A DNA stretch of 64,000 nt from Termitomyces sp. T153. Taxonomy: Eukaryota > Basidiomycota > Agaricomycetes > Agaricales > Lyophyllaceae. Every line of letters begins with the position of its first letter. Position 1 is the first letter of the stretch. A model generated the notes under the pieces. It was not told the origin of the DNA. It saw nothing but the letters and a program-made list of their open reading frames with translations, and did no database searches. The stretch covers positions 124,001-188,000 of the forward strand of contig JACKQL020000074.1 of assembly GCA_018296165.2 (NCBI GenBank). Direction: 5' to 3'. A program made the translations under genes and the position numbers. Shown here one piece after another: positions 10,471 through 21,426 of the stretch.

Positions 10471-13400
10471 ATGACCAGTATGCTTCCATTGCCCAGTACT
10501 AATTGTTTTGCTCCTCTGTTCATAGAATCCAATATATCTGTTGCCATTGTTGATACTATGCCTGAAATAATAAGCCCCTCCTCAGACATACAAACTCCCC
10601 CTCTGGCTAAAGTCTCAGCTAGAAACACACTCCCTAACCCATGCCTTTGGATCCCTGCATGGGAGTGCTGCTTCCCTCATCATTATGTTGTTGCTTCTAC
10701 CCCTTCTACCAACTCCCTAAAGCTACAAGTGGAAACTGAGATGACAGACACCCAGCAGATCCAAAGTGTGGTTGCCCTCCTTGACAGTGGTGCAACAGGC
10801 CTCTTCCTTGACACTGACTATGTGCAATGACACTGTCTGACCACTTGCCCCCTTTCTTGTCCTATCCCTATATACAATGTTGATGGCACACTCAATGAAG
10901 CTGGCTCTATTTGTTCTGTGGTGGACCTGGTCCTCTGCTACCAAGACCACTCAGAGCAAGCTGCTTTTGCTATCACTAGTTTGGGAAAGCAAGACATGAT
11001 CTTGGGGTTCACCTGGCTATATGAACACAATCCAGAGATTGACTGGACTAAGGGTGAGGTGAAGATGAGTTGTTGCTCACATTGCTGCATGACTTGTGCA
11101 GAAGAAGCCCATCAAGAGCAGAGAGCCAAAGTTTGTGAGCATGCTGCTATGCATGCCTGTCATGCTGGGCATCTCCCTTATGCTGATCTTGACCTCCTGA
11201 GTCCCCCCCCTCTGGCATTCCCTCATAGAGAGGCCCTCTATGAGGATGTCCAAGGTGTTGGGCATGAATCTTCAGAGGAAGAGGAAGGTGAAGGTGAATG
11301 GACCCATACTCCAGATGCAGAGTCCCCAGATGAGACCATAGAGGTGGGTGATCAGATCTATGCTACAATCCTCTGCCCCCCTCCTACAGTAGCAGAGATT
11401 TGGGCCAGTCAGACAACTTCCTAGCGTCTGGCTGAGGCATTTGTGGCAAATTCACAGCCCAAGCCTTTCCATAGCACTATTCCCAATCACCTCCATGACT
11501 TTGAGGATGTATTCTCCAAGGCCTCCTTTGATTCACTTCCAGAGTGCAAGCAGTGGGATCATGCAATTGAGCTGATACCAGATGCAGAGCCCTCCAGTTG
11601 CAAGGTCTATCCACTTGCACCCCATGAACAGGATGAGCTGGATGCTTTCCTGCAGGAGAATCTTAGCTCAGGATGGATACAACCCTACAAGTCTCCAATG
11701 GCCTCCCCAGTCTTCTTTATTAAGAAGAAGGATGGGTCTTTTTGTCTAGTTCAGGATTATTGTGTCCTGAATGCAATGACAGTGAAGAACTACTATCCTT
11801 TGCCACTCATCTCAGAACTTGTCAACAACCTTTGAGGTGCATGCTATTTCACAAAGTTGGATGTCTGCTAGGGCTACAACAATGTACACATCAAAGAAGG
11901 GGATGAGTGGAAGGCAGCATTCTGAACTAATTGCAGACTCTTTGAACCTCTGGTAATGTTCTTTGGTCTCACCAATAGCCCAGCCACCTTTCAGACTATG
12001 ATAAATGACATTTTCCATGATCTGATTGTGGAAGGTGTTGTCTGTGTGTATCTTGATGATATCCTCATCTATACAAGAACTTAGGAGGAGCATCACCAGG
12101 TCACATGCATGGTCTTGGAATGCCTCTGCCAACACCAGCTCTATTTAAAGCCTGAGAAGTGCAAATTCAAACAGACTAAAGTGGAGTACCTGGGTTTAAT
12201 TATTTCACATGGAACAGCCAAGATGGACCCTATTAAAGTGGCAGGAGTAGCAGAGTGGCCTGAGCCAAGGAACAAGAAGGAAGTTCAGGCCTTTCTTGGG
12301 TTTGTCAATTTCTATTGGAGGTTCATACAGGATTTCTCTCACCATAAATGACCCCTCTTTGACCTTATAGTTAAAGATACTGCATGGCAGTAGGAGCCCC
12401 CACAGCAAGTTGCCTTTGACACCCTCAAGCAATCTGTGACCTCAAAGCCAGTCCTCCTGTTCCCTGATGATGACTCTCCATTCTGTGTAGAAGCAGGTAG
12501 CTCAGACTTTGCTACAGGGGCAGTCCTCTCCCAGTAGTCAAAAGAGGATGGCAAATGGCATCCAGTAGCCTTCTACTCCAAGAGCCTTAATGTGGTGGAA
12601 TGGAACTATGAGATCCATGACAAGGAGATGCTGGCAATTATTCAGTTCTTTGAAGAATGGTGGCATTTCCTTGAGGGTGCATGGCATAAGTTTGAAGTCT
12701 GGACAGACCATAAGAACCTGGAGTACTTCTGCTCTGCTAAGGAACTCAATCAATGCCAAGCTTGGTGGTCTCTGTATTTGGCCAACTTTGACTTCTCACT
12801 GCACCACAAACCAGGATGGAGCATGGGCAAACCAGATGCACTGTCCAGGCAGGCTGACCATGGTACTGGAGCAGAAGATAATGACAACATTGTCCTCCTC
12901 AAGCCAGAGCTCTTTGCCATCCATGTGTTAGAAGGGATTGTGGCTCAGGGAGATGAGGCAAACATCCTTAGGGACATCCGATGAGGGAACTGGGAGGGTG
13001 CACAGGAGGATGCAGTTGCCCAGGCTGCACAGGCCCTACAAGCTCAATGGGCAAGTGGAGTCAAGTCAGTGCATGCAGATGAGTGGGGTCTTCAGGATGG
13101 GCTGCTGACCTTCAGAGGATGCATTTATGTGCTTAACATTCTAGAACTTTGCTAGTGCATTGTAGAACAACATCATAACTCTCAAGTGGCTGGACATCCT
13201 GGAAGGTGGAAGATGCTAGAGCTGGTATCCTGGAACTACTGGTGGCCACAGATCTCCTGATATATAGGCACCTACACTAGCACCTGCGACTTCTGTCTCT
13301 GCACCAAACCTTGCCACCAAGCACCCATGGGCCAGCTCCACCCACTTTCTATTCCAGCTACTCACTGAAGTATTGCATCAGTGGATTTCATTGTGGAACT

Positions 13401-14502
13401 CCCAGATGCTCATGGGTACAATGCTGTGATGGTAGTGGTGGACCTCTATGGCAAACAGGCTCACTTCATATCTACCCACACCACATGCTCTGCCTTGAGA
13501 GTGGCCAGCCTGTACTGTAAGAATGTCTGGAAACTTCATGGTCTGTCAGATGGGTATGTCTCAGACCAGGGCCCTCACTTTGTGGCAGAATTCACTTGAG
13601 AACTGTATTGCCTGCTAGGCATAAAGCTCCATACCACCATGGCCTATCACCCTCAGTCGGACAGGCAGATAGAATGTGTTAACCAGGAACTGGAACAGTA
13701 TCTCTGCCTGTTTTGTAATGAGAGGCAGGATGACTAGGATGAGCTGCTGCCAGATGCAGAATTCTAATACAACAACCACATTCACTCTTCCACACAGATG
13801 ACTCCATTCTTTCTGAACACTGGCAGGCACTCTCGTATGGGATTTGAACCTTGGTTATGCCCCTCAGAGAATAACTCCGTCAATGAGTTTGTGAACCAGA
13901 TGAAAAGAGCACAAGAGGAGGCAAAAGCTGCATTGGTGAAGGCCAAGGAAGACATGGCATGGTACTATGATCACAGATGGACATCTGCTCCAGTTTACAA
14001 GCCCAGAGACCATGTGTACTTGAATAGCTCAGACATTAAGACAACAAGGCCATCTCTAAAGCTGTCACATTGTCATCTGGGCCCCTTCATGGTGGAGAAG
14101 AAGGTAGGGCCTTTGGCATACTGACTTAAACTCCCAGCAGGCCTGCACTAGCTGCATCCAGTCTTCAATGTGGTCAAGTTGTTTCCAGCTCCAAAGAATC
14201 CAATCCCAGGCCATTGCCCTAAGCCACCCCCACCACCAGTCCTGGTCAATAATGAGGAAGAGTATAAAGTGGAGGAAATCTTGGACAGCAGGGTATTCCA
14301 AGGGAAGTTGCAATTCAAGGTGAAATGGAAGGGATATAGCATTGAGGACATCTCTTGGGAACTACAGGCTAATGTTCATGCATCAGGCTTGGTCCGGGAC
14401 TTCTACCATAGGCATCCCAATGCCCCAAAAGTGATTTGAGGCATCTACTCTATTTCACCAGCTGACTAGGCAATTTGTGACTTCTTCTACCCAGTGCATT
14501 GA
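10471..14502 (+). pseudogene. pol: B2 pol (protease-RT-RNase H-integrase-chromodomain)
   Basis: One continuous frame of about 1340 codons, ATG 10471, 12 nt after the gag TAA and in the -1 frame relative to gag. Protease: LLDSGATGLFLD at about 10777, active site intact. An acidic linker (SSEEEEGEGEW) lies near 11270. RT: KSPMASPVFFIKKKDGSF, then [12 protein letters not shown] with both catalytic Asp at 12055-12060. RNase [18 protein letters not shown] and EIHDKEMLAII at 12605-12640. Integrase: HH near 13165, D at 13384, D at 13564 and E at 13672 (DDE intact), with GPHF. A GPF-like LGPFMVEKKVGPLAY precedes a chromodomain at 14254-14439 (EEYKVEEILDSR, KVKWKGY). In-frame TGA/TAG codons are scattered, and several fall where B1 or the family has Arg or Trp. 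Non-functional as it stands, but the catalytic residues survive. Confidence 0.9.
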
Positions 14503-14515
14503 GGCACTGCATCCT

Positions 14516-14528
14516 AGAGAGGGGGTGA
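14516..14528 (+). other. B2 polypurine tract
   Basis: AGAGAGGGGGTGA directly before the 3' LTR TGTCA, as expected for the plus-strand primer. Family A uses almost the same tract (AAGGGGGGGTGA). Confidence 0.75.
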
Positions 14529-14969
14529 TGTCAGGGGCTGTCTCATTTGTTTCCCCTTCTCCTTCTTCAGTTCTTGTCAGATTTGCTCTGTTATAGTTTT
14601 CCTTTATTCTCCTTCCTTTTCCCTATCTATTGGTCCTAGTTTCAGCCCTCAGGCTACACCAGTTTTCTATCAATAATTTAGACAAGTGTGGCTCCTTTGA
14701 CACTGCCACTGGCTTATGTAACTGCTGACCAATTGCTGACACATCACTTGTGTCTTTTCTCTCTGTCATACTGTACAGTTGTTTCTCACACTTCTGAAGC
14801 CTCTGAAGTGTCACACCTGGCCTAGAGAATCCCCAGACTTGTTCTCTTTGGATTTCCCTTTGCCAGGTGAGTAGTTATCTTAGTAGACACTGTACAGTAC
14901 TGAATAGACTTTGGATTTCCCTTTGCCAGCTGTGTGATTGAGCCACAGCCTCTAGAGGTTGCCCTTACA
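14529..14969 (+). repeat. B2 3' LTR
   Basis: 441 bp, the same length as the 5' LTR. The differences I compared by eye are nearly all transitions. Confidence 0.9.
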
Positions 14970-14974
14970 CTCCA

Positions 14975-16057
14975 CCTAGAAACCCAGGTGCAATTAATGC
15001 AATCATTTCTCACTCACCACATGACTGAACTCTCTACTCTTTGTCAGACAATGGATCTCAGGAACCAACCCCATCTGCTGTGGCATCTGCTGTGGCAGCT
15101 CTAGTGACTCTGCAGCTGTAGATCCCTTGCCTAGTGCTGCCAGATGCATATGACAGTGCTTGTTCTGGCAGAGAGAGATTCCTACAGTTCTGCCTCACCT
15201 ATATCTACTTTAGCAGGAATGCTTTGGACTCCAACATGCTGAAAATAGCCTGAGTGCTGTCATACATGAAGATTGGATGTGCCTTGACTTATATGCTGCA
15301 GGTTTTCTACTACCCCAGAGGTGTGGGGAGTTTCCTAGACTGAGCCACCTTTGAGAAGGACTTTCATGCAGAGTTCTTTCCATTGGACCCCACCAAGACA
15401 GCGGCACTAACACTGTGCAACAGAGAGTAGTACAGACAAGGGAAGTGTACTTTGGATGAGTACATCAACTCATTCTGAGCCTTGGTCAAACAGGCTGCCT
15501 ACTCCAACAGCCTCCAACTATGCTTCACTTTCCAGGATAGCTTGCACCCTGCCTTGGTGGAATGCATTGACAACCTGGCAGAGAGTTGCTCTGACAGTGA
15601 AAGGATTGTGTCATGGTATGAGGTGGCCTAAGACCAATGGCAGCTCATGGAGATCTGGAGAGAGCTCTGCTGCCCCCATTCTATGCTGCGCCCCGCTGCA
15701 GTCAGCAACTTCCATCTCTCTGTGCCTACTTACTTAGTGCTGGCCCTTGCTCCAGCTGCCCCCACCGCTTGTCCCCTATCACTGGGGATCCCTATGGCCA
15801 TAGACATGGCCTGTCAACTCCTTACAGCCCTGCTATTGTGTCAGAGATGCAAGAAGCCTGGGCACTTTGCATGGCACTGTTTCTTGGGCCTGGAGGTATG
15901 CTACCTTTCCATAGTAGAGCAAGAGGAACTTCTCCTGCAGCTCCTGGCTGCAAAGGATGCTGCTGGAGCTCTGCTGCTGGACAAGCCTAAGCCAGAGTTG
16001 ACCTTGGAGGAGGACAATACATGTTTCTCACCTCCAGAGTTTGAGGGGGATTTTTAA
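14975..16057 (+). pseudogene. gag: B1 gag, main part (after the B2 insertion)
   Basis: Continues the Gag of B1: TQVQLMQSFLTHHMTEL, the core (RERFLQFCLTYIYFSRNAL; LDEYINSF, then a stop, then ALVKQAAYSN), and a zinc knuckle CQRCKKPGHFAWHC at 15839-15880, CX2CX4HX4C intact. It ends EGDF-TAA at 16055-16057. Several in-frame stops. It is homologous to B2 gag along its length. Confidence 0.75.
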
Positions 16058-16068
16058 TCAAGTGATGG

Positions 16069-18856
16069 ATGAGGTGTACACCTCCATTGCTAGGTGCTAA
16101 CAGGTTCTCTTGTTTGTCAATAAAAAATGAAACTGCCTTTTCCAATGCTCTTCATTCTGAAACAGAAGAACCTCAAAGCCCCCCTCCAGACATACAAGTA
16201 CTAACTCTGGAGCCCCCACCAAGCTCTCTGACACCTCCTCAGGTCTGTCAGTGTGGCCCTGCTAAGGCACATCAAATGCCCTGACATTACATGATGGCCT
16301 CCACCTCATCTGCCGACTTCCTATGCCTTGACATGGAGATCAAGACCATAGACACTCAGCAGACTCACAGAGTCACAGCCCTCCTGGACAGTGGAGCCAC
16401 AGGACTGTTCCTGGATATGGAGTTTATCAAACACTACAGCCTCACTATGCAGCCCCTCCCTAAGCCCATTCCGGTCTACAACATCAATGGAATGCTCAAC
16501 AAAGCTGGCACTATTAGCTCCATAGTAGATCTGGTTCTCTGATATCAAAATCACATGGAGCACACCATATTTGCCATCACCAGCCTGAGGAGGCAGGACC
16601 TGATCCTTGAGTTCATATAGCTCTGAAAGCATAACTCCAAGATTGACTAGACCAGAGGAGAGGTGACTATGAGCAGATGCCTCAGGAAGTGCTCCACCTG
16701 CACTGCAGAGGACAGAGCAGAGCGTTGGACCCAAGTTTGGGAATGTGCAGCCATCTGAGCATGTTCTGCCAGCCCTCTCCCCTTCACTGATCTAGACCTC
16801 CTGGACCCTCTGCCTCTGGCATTCCCTTGTAGGGAGGCCCTCTACGAGGATGATCAGAGTGATGGTGGAGCCCTAGAGGAGGAGCATAGAGGGGAGTTTG
16901 GTGGCATACACTAACTGGAGCTCCTAGATGAAGCAATGGAGGCAGGGGATTGAATTTACATGACTGCTATCCACCAGCTGCCCTCCATCATAGAGATTAG
17001 AGCTAGCCAGACTATATCCCAGAGGCTGGCCCAGGCCTTTGCCACTAACACCACACCTAAAGAGTTCTGGGAGGCAGTATCCCCCTACTTGCATGCATTT
17101 GAGGATGTATTCTCCAAGGCCTCCTTTGACTCGCTTCTGGAGTACAAGAGGTGGGACTATGCCATTGAACTGTTGCCCAGCTTAGCACCCTCCAGCTATA
17201 AGGTCTACTCCTTTGCACCCAGAGAGCAGAACAAGCTCAATGCTTTTCTCCAGGAGAACTTGGACTCTAGTTGTATCTGACAGTCCAAATCCCTGATGGC
17301 TTCTCTGATCTTCTTCATCAAGAAGAAGGATGGCTCCCTCTGACTGGTACAGGACTACTGGGTACTCAATGTCATGATGGTGAAGAATTGCTACTCTCTC
17401 CCCCTCATCTTCGAACTGATCAACAACCTCTGAGGTGCATGATACTTCACAAAACTGGATGTCTGGTGGTATTATAACAATGTGTGCATCCAGGAGGGAG
17501 ATGAATGGAAGGCAGCCTTCCAGACTAACTGGGGGCTGTTCAAACCACTCGTTATGTTCTTTGGTCTTACCAATAGCCCCACCACTTTCCAAACTATGAT
17601 GAATGACATCTTCTGGGACTTCATTGTGAAGGGTGTAGTGTGCATGTACCTTGATGACATCCTCATCTATACCAAATTGTTGGAGGAACACTGTTGGATT
17701 ACTCATCTCATCCTGGAATGCCTCTGCCAGCACCAGCTCTACCTCAAACTGGAGAAGTGCAAGTTTGAACAAACCCAGATTGAGTACCTTGGCCTGATCA
17801 TCTCCCATGGAGCTGTGGAGATGGACCTGGTGAAAGTAGCAGGTGTGGCAGAGTGGCTGGAGCCCTGGAGCAAGAAGGAGGTATAGGCATTCCTTGGGTT
17901 TGCTAACTTCTACTAGAGATTCATCCAGGATTTCTTGCATCACACTCACCTACTGTTCAATCTCACAGGAAAGAATGTTATGTGGAGCTGGGGACCTCCA
18001 GAGCAGTTGGCCTTCGACACTCTCAAACATGCTGTGACCTTCAGACCCATTCTCCTTTTCTTGAACAACAACTCTCCCTTCCATGTAGAGGCCGACAGCT
18101 CCAACTTTGCCATGGGGGTGGTGCTCTTGCAGCAGTCTCTGGAGGATGGAAAGTGGCATCCAGTGGCCTTCTACTCCAAAAGCCTGAATGCGGTGGAGTG
18201 GAACTACAAGATCCATGACAAGGAGATGTTGGCCATCATCCAATCATTTGAGGAGTAGTGGCACTTTCTCAAAGGCGCACAGCACAAGTTCAAGGTCTGG
18301 ATGGATCACAAGAACCTCAAATACTTCTAGACAGCCAAGAAGCTTAATCACCAGCAGGCCCAATGGTCCCTCTACCTTGCCAACTTTGACTTCTCCTTGC
18401 ACCACAAGCCTGGCTGGAGCATGGGAAGACCAGATGCCCTGTCTCAGAGGGCAGATCATGGAACAGGGGAAGGGGATAACAGTAACATTGTGCTCCTCCA
18501 CCCCAAATTGTTCATGATCTGAGCCACGGAGGGCCTCGCTATTAACAGAGCAGAAGCAGACATCCTCCACAACATTTGATGGGATAATAAGGATAGTCAA
18601 CAGGAGGAGCTTGTAGCACAGGCTGCTCAGATGCTGAAATTGGGGCATGCTATAGGTGTCAAGGCAGTCCACACTAATAAATGGGCTCTCCAAGACAGAA
18701 TCCTGACCTTCTGAGACCATATCTACATCCCCAACATCCTGGAGCTCTGTCAGAGGATTGTGGAGCAACACCATAACTCCTGCATTGCAGGGCACCCAGG
18801 GCAGTGGAAGACACTGGAGCTAGTGTCATGGAATTACTGGTGGCCCCAGATGTCCC
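16069..18856 (+). pseudogene. pol: B1 pol, N-terminal part (protease, RT, RNase H, start of integrase)
   Basis: ATG 16069 lies 12 nt after the gag stop, the same spacing as in B2. Protease LLDSGATGLFLD (about 16380) is intact. [36 protein letters not shown] with GAT-GAC at 17653-17658. RNase H: PFHVEADSSNFAMGVVLL and KIHDKEMLAII. Integrase zinc finger: HHNSCIAGHPGQW and NYWWPQMS, cut at 18856 by A3. It resumes at 25369. Removing A3 and one GTCCC keeps the frame exactly. Interruptions are stop codons (TGA, TAG), with no frameshift seen. Confidence 0.88.
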
Positions 18857-20028
18857 TGTCAGGTTCCGCTGACCTCGGGGGCTCAGCTGCACTGGGCAAG
18901 TCCTTACTAGGCAGGTGTGATCCCCTTGCACTGGTAACCGAACACTTGAAAACGTTCTGGGCTCTGATGGCTTGTGCGGATAGTCGGTGGGATGTGACCT
19001 GGACAGATTTGGGGGAGTCTGGAGGAGTTGGATTGTGGGAAATGGGACGATCTTGGCGGGGTTCAGGCAGAAGACCATATGGGAGATTTGCGGAAGCAAA
19101 GGAGTAGGCGGCTGCGTGATCAATGGGAGTGGAGCCAGGGTTTGATGGGAGATCAATTGGGACTGATGGAGTCCGGGACTGAGCAAAGAGCAAGGTCCAG
19201 ACTTGGTGAAAGAGTGTCGGGGTTTGTGATCGTAATCGTGGAGTTTGTGAGGTCATTTAGGTTGATGAGGACTTGGGCACAATGGCTGGACGGAGTCACC
19301 GAGACAGTGTCAGACGAAATGGAATGGAGTCAATATGAAACAAGAGTAGATTCGAGTGGAGAGACGAAATGATAACGAAAACGATAGCAATGTGGAGACA
19401 GGACAGGACCGGGAGACTGAGATAAGACCGGGAGACTGAGATAAGACTGGGAGACTGAGAGTAAAGAGAACGAGACACAAAACACGAAACACAAAACACA
19501 AGACACAAAAAGGAAACAATCAGACCATAGGTAACATTAAGCAATATCAAGACTAGAGTATGAAGAGCTACTTAACGACTTATATACTGACTACCGGAGA
19601 ACTTTGGGGTACGTCGGCGGCGGCGGCGGGGCTTGGCAGAGCTCGACAGAGTGGGCAGGTGTTGGTTGCGATCAAGGATCAGGCCGGGCTGATACATTGA
19701 TGGGATCATTGGGGAACGCGGGTCACCCCGAGGTTGTCATGATACTCTGGAATGGGTCGGAGGAACCAGGGTGTTGAGTTGATGATGGGTGGCGAAGATT
19801 GGGAACAGTGGGGTGGTTCTCGGGGTTCGGGAGATCCCGGGTAAGTGTCAGTGGCTGCGGGGAAGGCATCAAAGTTGGTCAGGGGGCCGTCAGAGTTAGC
19901 TGGGGAGGCATCGGAGTTAGCCGAAATGGGTGCGGGGCATGGGCGGAAGTTCAGCGGAGCGTCAGGGGTTTTTTGGGGGTTGGGGGTTGCTGGGTGATGT
20001 GCGGGGGTTCAGGGGACGGGTCGTGACA
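18857..20028 (-). repeat. A3 3' LTR
   Basis: 1172 bp. Over the first 200 bp, compared by eye with 24194 onward, nearly every difference is C/T or G/A at a CpG (for example CAAGTCC/CGAGTTC, ACCGAAC/ACTGAAC, GTCGGTG/GTCAGTG). Confidence 0.9.
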
Positions 20029-20040
20029 TCACCCCCCCTT
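20029..20040 (-). other. A3 polypurine tract
   Basis: On the minus strand AAGGGGGGGTGA directly precedes the 3' LTR TGTCACG. It is identical in A6 (55007-55018). Confidence 0.75.
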
Positions 20041-20241
20041 CAGCGTCGAGACCCTTCGAGATGTGGGGGGGCAGGACGGGGATTGGCAGGGCGTGGGAGT
20101 CGAAGCCGAGCAATATTGATCAATCCACAGCGAGTGATAGCAGCGTGGGAGACGAAGCCAAAGCGCGGCCACCACTTTGTCAGGGTCCTCCTCAATCAAT
20201 TAAAAGCTTTGGACGTACCCCGGGCTTTTCCAAATTTTGTC
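20041..20241 (+). promoter_or_regulatory. candidate antisense promoter region of A3
   Basis: Between the LTR and the antisense ATG lies a block conserved in A2, A4 and A6. Its core, GAGCAATATTGATCA (about 20107-20121), has counterparts at 54923-54945 (A6), about 57510-57535 (A2) and about 38341-38365 (A4). The conserved non-coding block just upstream of the antisense start suggests a promoter. This is inference from position and conservation. Confidence 0.4.
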
Positions 20242-21426
20242 ATGTCTTCCCCCAGCATTCCTGTAGTCTCTCCCACTGATTTGGATGAGTTGGTGGTGTA
20301 CGACAGTGGGGGGGAGGAGTTTGAGCATCGGCGCCGCACTAGTGTCAGGGGCTGGAGTTGTAAGTGGTGTCAACTCGTCTTTTTGGGATGATTGACGGGG
20401 CTTTTGTAGAGTCGTCCGTGGTGGTGGTGGTGGATTTTCTGGGGGTTCCAAAGCGGACCAAGTTTTGTCCCACGCTGCCAAAGGAGGGGAGCATGGGTTG
20501 GTCTGCGGAGAAGGCGGGGCTTTCGCGGGGTGGTCGGGGAAAGGGGGCATCCTCAGCGGTGATTTGTGGGAAGCGTCGAGCCTCCCTGCCCTTGGGGGCG
20601 GGACCCAGCAAGAAGCTGTGTGGGCGCGAGTCATTGGCGGGGCCTCCGGAGTCTTTCCTTTTTTCTCCTACTCCGAGCGTTCCCTTGGAACAGTCGTCGA
20701 GTCCCCCCATGCCTATTCCGTTGATCATGGAGGTCTTCCTTCACAAGCAGGTGGAGGCTTTGACAACGTCACTGGCAGTATGGGAGGGCGAGCTCCGACA
20801 GGCGAGGGAGGACCGTGATGTGGCGTGGACAGAGAAAGAGGCGATGGAGCAGGAAAGGAACACTTCGGTGCATGTGGCGATGGAGCAAGCGTTAGAGGTG
20901 CGAGGCTTGCGGGAGCATCTGACGCAGATGGAGGGGCAGCCCACGGGGGAGGCGGAGGGGCAGGGACGAGCTCCAGAGGGGGATGTGCTGTGGGTGGAGC
21001 TGGAGGTGGCGAGGTGGAGGGAGGACTGGTTGGCCAACGAGGCTGCTTCGGAGCGCGCGGGAATCCTTCGTGAGTTGTCTCCCGTTCCTCCGTTCGTTAC
21101 TGATGGTTCATTTTCAGGGTTTAGGCTGGGTGCGGGAGCATCGGGTCCTCCTGGACGGTGCCTCCGCGGCATTTGTGTTGATTCAGGACGGGTTGATGCA
21201 GGGGTCTGCGGTTCAGCCTCCGGAGTTGCAGCAGGGGATGGCGCAATTGGAGAGGTTGTTGGTGGGGCATTGGCAACGCAATGCGGTGGCCCCGGGGTCG
21301 TAGTGGGAGGTGGCAGCTGACGCAGGGGAGGCGCTGCTGGGGCTGGCGGAGGTCTTAGCGGTGGTGTGGGCCCAGATGGAAGTCGACCTGGGGGTTGGGT
21401 TGCCAGGGAGTCTGGGGAGGGAGTGA
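20242..21426 (+). pseudogene. antisense spliced gene of A3 (zinc-finger exon missing)
   Basis: Lies on the strand opposite to A3. Exon 1 20242-20359 (ATG; MSSPSIPVVSPTDLDEL, homologous to MSSSTYSPVVSPS of A6), intron 1 20360-20409 (GTAAGT...TAG). Exon 2/3 20410-21069: SSVVVVVDFLG, a basic stretch (GKRRASLPLGAGPSKK), then a charged coiled-coil-like region (LRQAREDRDVAWTEKEAMEQ) and WREDWLANEAASERAGIL. Intron 3 21070-21124 (GTGAGT...TTTAG). Exon 4 from 21125: WVREHRVLLDGASAAF, QPPELQQGMAQLERLLVG, VWAQMEVDLGV, stop 21424-21426. Joining exon 1 to 2 gives T+AG (a stop), where A2 and A6 would give CAG. The CX2CX6C exon present in A2, A4 and A6 is deleted here. Function unknown. Confidence 0.6.

Larger units (their letters stand above)
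8595..14969 (+). mobile_element. Ty3/gypsy chromovirus-type retrotransposon B2 (family B), structurally complete
   Basis: Two 441-bp LTRs (8595-9035 and 14529-14969), perfect duplications CTCCA at 8590-8594 and 14970-14974, 6375 bp in total. Complete order: LTR, priming site, gag with zinc knuckle, protease, RT, RNase H, integrase, chromodomain, purine tract, LTR. Pol keeps one frame throughout and is broken only by nonsense codons. It is inserted in the gag of its relative B1. Confidence 0.93.

Noticed and set aside
17182..17949. 255-codon open frame (minus)
   Set aside because: It lies exactly antisense to the B1 RT domain and is a shadow of it. No conserved counterpart of its own beyond what RT conservation dictates.
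20242..21426. The antisense gene as an ordinary host gene flanked by repeats
   Set aside because: The same gene sits at the same place and orientation in A2, A4 and A6, so it belongs to the element.
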